Assembly (NCBI GenBank): GCA_002118135.1
Contig: BDIU01000238.1
Location: 62,001 to 126,000, forward strand
DNA from: Trebouxia sp. TZW2008
Lineage: Eukaryota > Chlorophyta > Trebouxiophyceae > Trebouxiales > Trebouxiaceae
Reading direction: 5' to 3'
Length of the DNA stretch: 64,000 nt
Shown in pieces: positions 1-11,700 of this stretch. Numbering within the stretch: the stretch's first letter is position 1; each line of letters opens with the position of its first letter. Below the pieces are notes generated by a model, which searched no databases, was not told where the DNA came from, and saw only the letters and a program-made list of their open reading frames with translations. The position numbers and the translations under genes were made by a program.

Positions 1-21
1 CACTGGTATGTTCAAACGTAC

Positions 22-1487
22 CTTGAGAGCATCCAACGCCCTTCTCAAAACACCCTTGCCTCTGGCCTCTTTGTAGCTGGCCCTCTCCAGCTTATCTTCC
101 AACAATCCATGCTCCTGCAAGACATCCCACAAGGTCAGTCACAACAACAGTAAGTGATAACAATAATAATAATAATAATGATGACACTTTCCAGCAAGAG
201 TGCTAGGTGTGTGTAGCACAAGTCCTATCTCGCCAGGCTGTAAAAAAGTGAAACAATATTGACTGATTACATGTTCTGTGTGGCCTAAGTCTTATCTTGC
301 CAGGCTGGCTTGTTTGAGCGTCACAATAAGGATAAAAAGTGAGTGTGTTCTCTTATGCAACTGCCAGCCTGCATGTCCAGTCAACACTCAATCAGTAGTC
401 AATAGAATTTACAGTCTGCGGTATGTTGAGATGCAGAAGACTGGCTTTGGCCTGCAACACTGCAAGGCGTTGTGTGACGATGTGCCAAAAGGTGGCACGC
501 CCTGCAGGCGAGCATTGGTCCAGTCTCAGCACAAATTCCTTGCTAGTGGTTTGAGGTTACACATTCTCTCAGGCCTGCAACACTGCAATATGTTACGTGA
601 GGGTGTGCTCACGGGACACATGCCTTGCAGGAGAGCATCAGCTAGCCAGAGCACAGATTCCTTGCTAGTGGTGCAAGGGTACATATTGACTTTGCGTAGA
701 TATGCTTTTGTTTGCATGCTGGTGTTGGTGATGTAATCTCAATGTCATGGTGGTCTCATACACAATCCTTTCAGCAGGAGCCTGAGTAGCTGCACGCTCT
801 TGCTGAGCTGAAAACGTTGATCAATCAGACAAGTAATCGATCAATCACGCAATTAGTTACTAAAGAATCAGCCAACCAACCAACCAACCAACCAACCAAT
901 CAATCAACCAATTGATTGCCCAAGTGATTGTTGAGCAGCACATGCAACACCACGCTCACAGCACCCTATACTGTGCTACTTGTGGACAACACCATTGGCA
1001 TTGACACTTAGACATTGATTGCTTGGAGGCAGACCTTCAGCACCATCACATGCTCTATGGCAGCTTCTTCTTGAAGGCCACGAACTTGCGCTTGCAGGGA
1101 TTCGATCTGTGTCTGCGCCTGCTCCTGAGCATTACTCCACTCCTGCACACAAGCTTAGTTCAGAAACTATTCACGACACACCTGACGGTGGTCAGCAAGG
1201 ACTGTGCACATGCAGACATGCAAACAATGAAGCTAAGTCTCAGGTACTGGACCGCCTTAGATTGGGTGCTGCAGTGATAACGAGAAAGATGTCCCAAGCA
1301 GGACGCACCTTGACAGCAGCAGTATCAACCAGCTGAGCCTGATGACTACCTTCGACTTCTCTTGCCTGCAGCCAAAGCTTCGTTATAGAGTACAATCGGC
1401 GTCATCAAGTGGCATAGACCTGCTTGCATCAAATAGGTAGCAGCGTGAGTGCACCTTCTCGTTGATTTTCATGATGGCGTTGCGCGT
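22..1487 (-). CDS. coiled-coil protein, 3' part of gene (partial, runs off the left edge)
   Basis: Five phase-0 exons can be read on the minus strand: 1455-1487 (TRNAIMKINEK), 1309-1365, 1035-1142, 764-802 and 22-114. Each is bounded by a consensus CAG acceptor and a GT donor, and all junctions keep phase 0. The peptides are rich in Glu, Gln, Ala and Leu with heptad-like spacing (for example QEQAQTQIESLQAQVRGLQE in the 1035-1142 exon and EHGLLEDKLERASYKEARGK in the 22-114 exon), so a coiled coil is likely. The last visible donor (GTACGT at 16-21) points to further exons left of the window. The 5' end is somewhere between about 1.5 and 2.3 kb and was not resolved; fragments near 1600-1780 may be further exons. 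I do not recognise the family. It lies downstream of the calcineurin-B-like gene on the same strand. Confidence 0.55.
165..186. repeat. AAT-type microsatellite
   Basis: A run of about seven AAT/AAC-like triplets lies in an intron of the coiled-coil gene. No coding role is apparent. Confidence 0.8.
451..695. repeat. two-copy tandem repeat, period about 123 bp, intronic
   Basis: The block starting CCTGCAACACTGCAA at 451 recurs at 574. Both copies continue through a similar TGTGCC/TGTGCT...CCTGCAGG...AGCACA(A/G)ATTCCTTGCTAGTGGT stretch. It falls within the long intron between the 764-802 and 22-114 exons. It belongs to the general pattern of short tandem duplications seen across this window. 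Confidence 0.8.
870..915. repeat. CCAA tetranucleotide microsatellite
   Basis: About six tandem AACC/CCAA units followed by AATC variants. Intronic with respect to the minus-strand coiled-coil gene. Confidence 0.8.
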
Positions 1488-2299
1488 CTGCGGGCAGCGC
1501 GCTGAGCCAACTGATTCTGCTGCACAACCACTAGGGCCACCAGCTGGTTTCGGTACCCTACACGCACTCAGCTTTTCTGAGCGTTGATGTGGACTTGTGT
1601 AACTTTGCAGCTGTCTGAAGGTCCCTCGCAGGCTTTGCACACGGGGTAATCGCCACACGCAACATTTTGTTGCAACAGCAGTCAATACCACAACTTCGCT
1701 CACCTTCTGAGCGTCGACTTGGACACGTTTTCAGGGTTGTTAGCAAAAGTGGTAGAATTGCTTGAGGCTTGCAGCCCTTGCTGTCGTGAACCAAAAGAGC
1801 GTGAGGGCACGTTCACCAAGCACTGGAAGCCGGAAGCGAATGATAAAAGCAGTGGTTGTCCTGCTCCTCGCGCTGTTGGTCAACGCTACACAAGGAAGTA
1901 GCTGCAGCTGTTCCGTTCACAATCGTCTGGCTCCTTTAGATTCCAGTGCCTGGAATCTGCTTCACCACGTCAGGCAGGACTTACGGCATGCACTGTTCAC
2001 GCAATGCAGTTGATTGAATAAGAGTTTGCCACTTGTGGCACATGCGATTAGACTTGTTGTCTAGCTGAAGCATGCAAAATTACTCTCTCTCTCTCTCTCT
2101 GTCACAGCAAAGCTGTCAATGTTGTGCACATCCAGTCTTCTGCCGGGACAATGACTACTGCAAGCTGAACTACAATCTGACAGGCAAGCATGGCAACAGC
2201 TTGAAATACAAAAAGTCCCTAAAATACACGCCGTCACAGCAAGCTGTCAATTTTGTGCACAGTGTGTCACTGCTCCTGCCATGTAAGTCTTAACAATGC

Positions 2300-2304
2300 T
2301 TACA
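2300..2304 (-). terminator. TGTAA poly(A) signal of the calcineurin-B-like gene
   Basis: TGTAA on the minus strand (TTACA as printed), 153 nt past the stop codon of the calcineurin-B-like gene. TGTAA is the usual polyadenylation element of green algae; the assignment to this gene is by position only. Confidence 0.4.
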
Positions 2305-2456
2305 CAATTCTACCTATCTTGAGCCTTTTCACTGTTAAGAGCTGAACTACAATCTCATGGGCAAAGCGTGGCAACAGCATGATCATGGCTTGGGCTAAGC
2401 CCCTATATCTTGTAAGTTCTCAAAGTTGGAATTGCAACTTTGCCGAAACATAAAAT

Positions 2457-3665
2457 TTAGTACATGCTGGCATCAATGCTGACCACCATTGCTGCAAGAT
2501 CTGTGTTCTTGAGGGCTGAGCTAAACTGCTCACGACTTAGCCCACTCTTAGCATGCGCCTGCTTCAGAGCCCTGGATACGAGGGACCTGCATTCACCGTC
2601 ACTGCAGCAGCCAGGAATATACTATTAGGCTGGGACCTGAAATCTAATGCGCAATATATTAACACAGAAACCTGCCAGCTTGTGGTGACAGATCTGTGAG
2701 GACAAGCTGCAGCTCTGTGTCTGATACTCCTGAACAGCACCACAGGTGTGCCAGAAGACTGAGCCTGCTGTATCGCTTAAGAAGCAGACTAATGCAAAGC
2801 TATCAGCTATCTTTCACTTGCGCACACACAGATCTCAACAATCAGGACAAATCACTGGCAAAGTCTGCACATACACCCTTGCATACTGTGAATTTCGCTT
2901 CAGCTGAAATGCAACTTATAGACATGGGTGCTCAGGCTGATTGCTCGGCCAAGGCACAGCAAGACAATGCTGACCTGAGTGTGCTTCCTGCGAGCTGACG
3001 CAGCATGAGCTCCATGTCATCTGCAGACACTAGCCCATCACCATCACTGTCATACATCATGAAAATTAGGTTCACCTTGTCCTCTACTGCTGCTCTGACG
3101 CTGAAAGCAGACAGCAAGTACACGAAGTCCTGCAGCAAAGCATCACAATTAACTTTGACTATCCCAATGCCAATTAGCAGCTGCTACAGCTCTTTGACTT
3201 GACAATTTATCAGCTTGCACCTCACCCTAAAATTGACGCTTTCAAAGATGCGCTCCAATCTGTGAGCCAAGGGGTTGATAGACAACTCAGGAATGTTCAT
3301 GAATTCCTCTGCTGATATATACCCCTGCAAGCATGCCACTTGCTGCAAATCGACTGAGATGTTTCGTCACTGATGCTTGCATTCAGCACCTTATGCCCCC
3401 TGTCCAGTGAGCGGAAGCGCTGATACAAGGCTTCAATTTCTGCTTGTGAAACTGCATACAGCATAGCAGGTGCAGAGACGATCAGCAGCTGACTGGCTCA
3501 AGCAGGCTGTTCGTGCCCGGTGCTTACAGCAATCGTTACTGTGTCTCACAAGGTCTTCGACATCGTATTGCGTAAGGCCAAAGCTCATGGCCTGCGTTCA
3601 AGCTTACGGTCAAGTGGGAGTGGTGACAGCATGTGGAGTCGAGGATGGCGTCACACCTGGCCCAT
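2457..3665 (-). CDS. calcineurin-B-like EF-hand calcium-binding protein (CHP/CNB type)
   Basis: Six exons (3657-3665, 3528-3591, 3390-3451, 3226-3324, 2975-3129, 2457-2586) join in phase to 172 residues, the size of plant calcineurin-B-like single proteins (about 175). The first coding exon is only 9 nt and encodes Met-Gly-Gln. It places Gly2 for N-myristoylation and is followed by AMSFGLTQYDVEDL, matching the LTQYDIEEV start of the plant family. EF-hand 1 is degenerate (LYQRFRSLDRGHKGYISAEE), followed by MNIPELSINPLAHRL. A central canonical loop, DSDGDGLVSADDM, should bind calcium. The tail ends SREQFSSALKNTDLAAMVV. Relative to plants about seven residues are missing after LAGSTLR, so a further microexon in the 388-nt last intron is possible. 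The likely role is a membrane-tethered calcium sensor or regulatory subunit; the partner is unknown. It is divergent from RPS14. Confidence 0.85.
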
Positions 3666-3982
3666 GGCGACGTTGATCAGAGCTCAGGGTCGCTTCGTCA
3701 TTACGGAGACACACTTTTCATAGCTTCAAAGCGCAGGGACTGACATGGATGGGGTGCAATGTATGTCACGCGCGAACACGCAACAGCGTCTGGGCATACC
3801 GCATGGCGAATGCCGTTCATCCTGCCGTTCATCGCAGCATGTCGAGTCATGAGAGACCGTCCGGTCGTCTTCTTCTCATGACGAATGAAACGATTGTCTC
3901 GGACAAATTGCGAGTCGCCGCCTCGCTTAGGCCCTTTGTTGCTGTTGACTAGGAGCAGCGTCCTTCAGGGCCTGCGGTAAAT
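3666..3982. promoter_or_regulatory. divergent promoter region, calcineurin-B-like / RPS14
   Basis: The 317 bp between the two start codons must contain both 5' UTRs and promoters. Composition is richer in CpG than the flanking introns (for example around 3770-3790 and 3900-3930). No TATA box is evident. The role is inferred from gene orientation. Confidence 0.5.
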
Positions 3983-4691
<709 letters not shown>

Positions 4692-4711
4692 TCCTGCTGG
4701 CATTGCAGTGG

Positions 4712-4999
4712 TTATGTTGATGTAATCATGCTAAGTATGGGCACCATTTGGAAGAATGTGCGCTTGAGCGTTGCAGCTGCCATTCTGTACAGCAACAGCT
4801 GAAATTTGGACGTGTTATCCTGACCTTCTGGTTCTCTGCGTGTGTACACAAGGAGATGTATGTTGGAACGCACAATGGGACCAAAATGTTGTGAGCACAA
4901 TTGATCACCAAATTCAGATGCTTCCATGATCCAGCCCTGCAGGAACTGGCCAGCTTGGCATAGCAGCGGCTTGTGTTGGTCCGCTGTCAGGCGAGCCAT
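4712..4999 (-). CDS. possible small ORF or terminal exon, unidentified
   Basis: A 95-codon ATG-initiated frame runs antisense to the RPS14 3' end. Part of it reads like protein (SEFGDQLCSQHFGPIVRSNI, LVYTRREPEGQDNTSKFQLL). No family is recognised. No upstream exon or poly(A) element was found, and it would overlap the RPS14 3' UTR convergently. It may be a chance frame. Confidence 0.2.
   Translation of the reverse strand: MARLTADQHKPLLCQAGQFLQGWIMEASEFGDQLCSQHFGPIVRSNIHLLVYTRREPEGQDNTSKFQLLLYRMAAATLKRTFFQMVPILSMITST
4721..4725 (+). terminator. TGTAA poly(A) signal of RPS14
   Basis: Canonical green-algal TGTAA, 30 nt after the RPS14 stop codon. Confidence 0.6.
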
Positions 5000-5817
5000 G
5001 CCCAGAAGCAGACTGCATTGCGAAAAGTAAATAGATCACAGCATGCATCTGTCTGCAGCAGCTCTATTGGAGCATATTCCACATCACGCTTTGTCTCTCT
5101 GTGGCACTTGGCATGAAAAAGGTGAGGGCTACAAAGCAGTCACAGGGGCATCTTACCAGACAGGTAATGTGGCACTTGACATACGGTAGCCAAAGCGAGA
5201 TTTGCAAAACAGTCACAAAGGCGCCTTACCAAAAAGGTAAGCTGGATACTTGAGCAACAGCACATCAGCACTGCCAAATTCAACAGCTGGCTGACACTCT
5301 GCTGACAAGGGTCTCAGCTATTTGGGTTGATATATGTTTGTCAGCCACTCAGACAGTTTCTAGTCTTTAGACTGGCAAAACTTCCAGGTATTCCTCCTGG
5401 CTACAAGAGCACCCTATGCTGTGCAGTATAGGAAATTGGTAGGGGTGAAGGATGCTTCCAGGGCAAGCTGAGCAGACGCTCACCACACCCCTAGCTCACA
5501 CACACAGATTTTGACCCTGTCAGCATGAACAGACTTGTTCATTGAATTCAGGAAACGCCTTTCCCTACCCTTTGGTGTAAGCTCGGCTGACCAGCTTTGG
5601 GGAGGGCCTGTAAGGTAACAAGTGACTAGCCCTGCCTTTTGTCAACAATGTAGGCTGGCAAGACGTGTTTTTAGCTCTCTAGTTAATGAAGTTGCACAGC
5701 CAGCCTGCATGAAACGCCAACAAGCGACTCAACGCCAACAAGCATTTGGCTACAGTGAGCGCTCATGTTTGACCGCTGCGCAATGCTCTGTTACAATCGG
5801 ATGCGGCCCTCTTGGTG
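5000..5817. other. intergenic, no gene recognised
   Basis: A weak two-copy repeat lies at about 5110-5245, with CAGTCACA(A/G)(A/G)GGC, TTACCA and AGGTAA recurring about 85 bp apart. Otherwise only short frames are present. The 3' part must contain the promoter and 5' UTR of the transporter that starts at 5818. Confidence 0.4.
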
Positions 5818-8025
5818 ATGCCTGCCTGGGCCGACGACTGGGTGCATCTCAACGGCCAGAAGCAGCAGGTCTTGGGGCTTAGTTTTGTGTTGTGCGTGGC
5901 GGTGATCTGGGTCGCAGCCTCTTTTCTCGTTCAAGACCTTGAAAGCCAGGGCTTCAATCCCTTTGTGTTGACATACATCGCCAATACTCTGTTTGTAGTG
6001 CTTTTGCCGATATCGGTACTGTCCAAGCGGCGCAAGGTTGCAGCCACTCCCAGGCATGGATTCTTGCCATCTGACCTGTGCCTGTGCACAGCAACGGCAT
6101 GTTCAACGCCGCTTGCATTGCCTCAGGTTCAGCTCAGAAGCCCAAGACTCTGACGGCAAACAGCTTCTTGCCCCTGATTCCCAACAAGATGTCAGTGCAG
6201 ACTTTGGTCAGACTGAAGAGGTTGCGTCACCATGGTGGTTGCCTCTTGGCAACAAGCAGATTCAACGTGCAGCTCTAGTGGTAACATTCAAGATTTGCAA
6301 TATGGATGACAACTTGCTTGTGCAGCAGGCAGTGATCAATCTCTGTACGCCGCAGGTTGCACCTCTTTGGTTTGGTGCTCAATTGACTTTCAATTCCAGC
6401 TTGTCCTTGACAAATGTCACCTCCAATACCATCTTATCCTCGACATCCAGTCTCTTCACCTTTGGCTTATCATGCTTCCTGCTTGGAGAGGCATACACAT
6501 TTGTCAAGTTGCTGTCCATCCTGGTCTGCATTGCAGGTGAGACGAGGAATCATGTGAGTGATCTCAGCACAACATTTGACACGAATAAGGCATTTTCTCT
6601 TGTGCTTCTGATAGATGGTCTCAACGCTAACAACGCTCTAGGCACATTCGACAAAACATCATGATGCTCACAGTCAAGATCAGTGCTGTTACAACAATTT
6701 CATACATTTGTTCAAATTGCAGCTGTACAATGGCATCTGGAGTCTGTGCATCCAATTGCTTTGCGTTCTGTCAGCCTGGCCAGCTTTCAAGACAGTTCTT
6801 GTTCAACTTTGCTGAATGATAATGTGTACAAGGATTTGCCAGACTTGCATGGACGCAGCTGATTGCGCCTGCATGCACCTAAATGCTGGTGTTCAAAGCC
6901 TGCCTAGCAATTGTCTTTCGCAAATGAATGAATGGATGATAATGTGGTCGGACTGCTATGTCAGGTGTGGCCATGGTGACATTTGGCGACAGCTCAAACA
7001 GGGGAGGCCATCAAAGTTTTCTAGGCGACATGCTGTGTCTTCTGTCATCAGTGTTCTATGCGTCCTACACAATTGCGATCCGTACGATGCTGCCAGATGA
7101 TGCATGCGCTGATGTCACCACATTCTTTGGTTTCATTGGGCTGCTGAACCTGGTGGGCATGGCACCAGTACTGTTGATTTTGTGGCTGATTGGGGCAGTG
7201 CAGCTCCAGGGTCTCACTGCCAAGCTTGTCTTCCTTGCAATCTGCAAAGGTGAGATGGCAACTCACATAAGCATGTATGGTACTGGTGCAAAGACCTGAT
7301 GCAGTACGCTTGTTTTGTGCCAAGCCAGATGCTGCCAGGCCATATATGGCTGACATGAGCAGTTGTGCCTGTCTTGGGGGCTCTGCCTGTCTGATGTTCC
7401 AGCATGCTTTGTATGCAAGTCAAGCTTTCAGCACAAATAGCAACGACGTGCAGAAGCACTGTGCAGGGTTTTGCTCACAAGCGTTTTTTTGTGTTTGCAG
7501 GACTGTTTGACAATGTTGTATCGGACTACCTCTGGGCAAGAGCTGTATTGCTTATAGGTATGTTGCCCTGCTCCTTGACGTAATTAAAATTGGTTTCTTG
7601 CATTCTGATGCTGTCTTAGTCCTGCCAGCTTGAACAAGCCTGAGCTTGAGGCCATCTTGCATACATAGCACGTCATGCATCACAGTTGCATACCTTTTTT
7701 ATTTCCTGTAAGGCCAAACGACAAGCACATCCAGTACTGTACACAGCAACCTACAGAAGCAAGTACTGTTACCATAGTACTGTTTGCAGGACCCACTATA
7801 GCTACTGTTGGGCTTTCAATACAAGTGCCTCTGGCTGTGGCAGCAGAAGGAACTTTCCGCAAACCTGCATGGCTTGACAGTCACGGCGCCACAGCCCTAA
7901 TGATTCTTGGAGCTATTGCCGTCATTGCTGGCTTTCTGGGAGTTAGCTTCAGCAATGATGCAACAGAGGAAGCAAATGCTGAATCACAAGCTACAGAAAC
8001 AGAGGTGTCTGGCCCCAGCGTGTGA
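5818..8025 (+). CDS. SLC35F5-type drug/metabolite superfamily transporter
   Basis: A multi-exon membrane protein of the EamA/DMT fold. The supported exons are 5818-about 6050, about 6130-6280, 6356-6536, 6965-7249, 7501-7557 and 7790-8025; the later four join in phase. The first in-frame ATG is 5818 (MPAWADDW). Helices are visible as LGLSFVLCVAVIWVAASFLV, FVLTYIANTLFVVLLPISVL, LGDMLCLLSSVFYASYTIAI, FFGFIGLLNLVGMAPVLLIL and TALMILGAIAVIAGFLGVSF. The segment NVTSNTILSSTSSLFTFGLS matches the SLC35F5 family motif TSVTSNTVLSSTSSLFTL. About ten membrane spans and a short acidic tail (ATETEVSGPSV) are expected. Family members act in vacuolar or Golgi membranes; the substrate is unknown. The exon 1/exon 2 junction was not resolved: the only phase-compatible donor I see is a GC site near 6053. 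TGTAA lies at 8151. Confidence 0.85.
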
Positions 8026-8150
8026 TGCAGCAGAGCCTTTTCATTCTAGCAGAAAAGGTCTACGCCGTCACGTGTGACTGTCCCTGGCCTCAAATCAACA
8101 ACAGCACCGTTGCAGAATTGCTCTCAGAAACTGTGCTGCCTGTTTGCATA

Positions 8151-8155
8151 TGTAA
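8151..8155 (+). terminator. TGTAA poly(A) signal of the DMT transporter
   Basis: TGTAA 126 nt after the stop codon of the transporter gene. Confidence 0.45.
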
Positions 8156-8773
8156 CATGCAATTGGCTTGTTTGCAATGGTGCATATAGCAGACTTGCAG
8201 AGTGTTTTGTACTAACAGGTATATTTGAAAGTTGTCACAGTCATCCTTGTCTTGCAGCATTCAGTGTTGTTCGATAAAGGTGGATGTGTTGAAGACTTTT
8301 GCTTTATGACACAATATGGGTACTGAAAGTGCATATGGCACTGACAATGCTGTCATACAGTTGACTTATTGAGGGCAACCCACTTATGTACACTTACGTT
8401 TGAACCATACTGTCAGCAGTGACTAGCAGCACACAGAAACTAGACCAGCTCAGAACTACAGTAAGGTTCCTCCCACGCTCTCATTATGACAACTATCAGC
8501 AAAATCTCACCTAGACCTGACGAAACACAATCAACACAGTGCTGCACACCCCTCACATGACGTGAGCAGCATCAGCTGTTGAGCAACAAAACTTGAACTG
8601 GACTATGCAGTATGCAAAGACCACAAGTGCAGCGAGGACTGTCACAGCAGCTGTCGAGGCTAGCATGCAGCATGTATTGGGACACAGCTCCAATAGCGTA
8701 TGCTGCAGGCATGACTGCTGGAACAACGAAGCTGGTGACTTGAACGCTCCCTGAGTCCTGCTGAACCTCAGGT
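8156..8773. other. convergent intergenic region
   Basis: The 3' ends of the transporter (+) and the CCT-domain gene (-) face each other here. The frames present do not resemble a protein family. Probably 3' UTR and spacer. Confidence 0.5.
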
Positions 8774-11700
8774 TTAGACGTTTTGTGGAGCAGTTGACGG
8801 ACGCTGTGATGTGCTTGCCATGCTACTGCCAAAGCCTGCTTGTGTAGTGCTACTGTTTGTAGACATGCCAAACTGAGCTGGCTGCTGCATAGGCACATGC
8901 ATCTGCTGCTGCTGATGCTGCTGCTGTGTCGGCTGAGTCTGAAATTGAGGCATCCCTGCACTGCTCCCCCACTGATACATGTGGCCAGAGCTACTCGGAA
9001 ACATTGCCCCGTTCTGCAACAGAGGCTGCATGCTTGACATCTGTGCTGTGCTGCTTTGCGGGTGGATCTGTTGCGAGATGGGCATGAAGGAAGAAGCAGG
9101 CATGCCAGCAGCACCTACTTGCCCCTGGTAAGGCTGGCCCATGGTGCTGCTGCCTGGCCTGGCTTGCAGCATGGGCACCATATGGGAAGCGAAGCCGCTG
9201 TTGCCTTGACTCATGCCCTGCTGTGGCTGGGGAGGCCGCCCATTGCCAAGTGCATGTTGCCCTGCATGACATGCCTTGATGAAGCGGCTAGTATAGCACA
9301 AGCACCACCGACTTGACATGACAAAGATGGATTTGTTGTATAAATCCTCAACCTGTCTCAGCTAAACCAGTCAAAAAGACAGCAGTTGCACCCATGCACA
9401 AGGCCTCTACAGGCGTGCCTTTACGAGGCAGCTAGGAACATCACTGACTTGACCTGACGGAGACAGACACATGCTGCAGACTTCCTGATGTCTCGACTGA
9501 ACCATACAGCGAACAACAGCTGCATCCTATCTTACATGCTTTAGACTGCTGCAGCATATGCTTGGAGTCATGCTGTTGGCAGAAATGTGCAGTGAAGCTC
9601 ATTTACAACATCTGTGTTACAAAACCAATGGTTGCAGCCTTGAGCCACAACACTCTAGCAAGCTGCAGTCGTTTGGCAGGCACAGTGCTACTGCAAAAAA
9701 GCATACCTGGCACTTGATGCTGGCCTTGTGCAGCAGCAGCGGCAGCCGCCTTGCCTGCCTTGGCCTTCGCTGCAAGAGCCTTCTTGGTTTCATGAGGCAT
9801 GACAGCTCCAGCGTCATTGTTCCTGGCAAAGCGGCCTCGCACCCTGGGCCGCGTGTCTGCCAGAGTCTTGCGGCACATGTACTTGATGCGCTTAGTGAAA
9901 TTGCGCTCGTGCCGCTTCTGCCGGTACCTGCAGTCATATAAGCAAAAGTTAGTGTAGTGTGTTGCGCAGACAGCCATGTTTTGCCCCACAGCATTTTCAA
10001 TTTAGCAGTGCAGCACTCAAACTGTATAAGTTGTTGTGTCACGGAGGGGAGCTTTGGTCTGATGCTAATCAGTCATTGAAAGGTGCTGCAATCTGGCTTG
10101 AAGTGAAAGCAACATGTGATTGCACCAGACAGCTCAAAACACAAACGCGTGCTTTTGAAAGGTGTATCCCTGGCAAAATCTGCAGCTGGGTCTGCATTCC
10201 ACAGCTACAGTCACTGCATGAATGTACTGGTATGTCGTCATGCAAACGCAGCCTGTTCTGCAAAGCCTGCAGTTGCTCACTTGAGTATCTTCTGCGCTCG
10301 CTCCTCATTTGAAAGCCTGCCCACTTTGTAGACGTGACCCTCAGGGGTGGTCAGCTCCACTGTCACCTGCTGCAGCTCCTTCAGGTTGAGATCAGAGGTC
10401 TGGCGTGGCAGCCCAAGTGAACGCAGCTCCACTGCCGACTGTGACCTCCGTATGAACTTATCCCTGCACCGCAATGCCTTGGTCATGACTTGCAGCAGAT
10501 ATGACAGTGATCGCTGTATGAGGTATTGCCAAAACCACACGTCTGGTCGAATGCTGGCAGCAATGTACGCGATGTGCCATTACTTTGTGGCAGCCCCAGT
10601 GACCGCAGCTCCTTCAGCTTGAGATCAGAGGTCTGGCGCGGCAGCCCAAGCGACTGCAGCTTCACTGCTGACTGCAACCTCTGTATGAACTTATCCCTGC
10701 ACCATGATGTCTTTATATTGATTCAGCTGAGCTAATGCTCCAGTTGTTGGCTGCGTGCTGATCGCCTCAATTTCGCAGGTTTGGAATAGCTGGCATATGC
10801 ACTTCTGCCTGTGCCCAACTGCACTATGCACAGGAAGTAAGCTGAAATGCAGCTCAAGTGTTCAAGCTGTGGGCTGAAAAGATGGTAGAAAGCAATACAT
10901 TGTCCTGGTGCACTCAGCAAGCAGTTGACAACTCTCGCTACCATTCCAAGGGGATTGACAGTGCACAGGCTGACAAGTGAACCAATCCACCAGTCATCTG
11001 CAGCAGTCCCTGTTAGTGACGACATGTTTGCTTGAGTAGTGCTGTAGCAGAGTAATATGCTGACCTAAGCAGCATACTGACCTGGCATTCCTTTATTGCT
11101 GGGCCGCAGTGACAGGAGCAGCAGAGGTGAGGCCCCCCAGCTGTAGTGGCGGGGTCCAAAGTCAGAGTCACTTCTATAAACATTTCAGTGTCATATGCAG
11201 TGCTAAGAGAAAGTGTGCTGCAGACCAAAGCAGCATACTGACCTTGCATCTGTTTGCTGTTGGGCAGCAGTGACAGGAGCAGTAGAGGTGGAGGGACCAG
11301 CTGTAGTAGAAGGGCCTGGCAGCTGCACCCCTGCCTGGGCCCCACTGCTGCTGTGGGGCTGGCCACCAGCAGCATTCTCTGCACTGCTGCTGCTTGGAGG
11401 CTCCTGCTTGAGATCGGTGGCCATCTGCCCCTCACTTGGGTACAGCAGAGCATCAGCATAGCTCTGCACAGACCAGGCAAGGTCAAAGTCAGCTGTAGGC
11501 AGTAGTTGAGAGACTGCAGCATCGGCAAAAGAGCCAGTTGAGTTTGTTACTGAAGATGGAATGCAGCGCGAAGTCAATAGCCATCTGCCCCTTGCTGGAT
11601 CCCAGCAGAGCATCAGCATAGCTCTGCATAGACAAGGCAAGGTCGAGGTCAGCTGTAGGTAGCAGCACTGCTTAGCAGAGATTTCAGTGCTTGCAGAAGA

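Noticed and set aside
5812..5817. Transporter start at 5812
   Set aside because: The codon is TTG. The first ATG in frame is at 5818.
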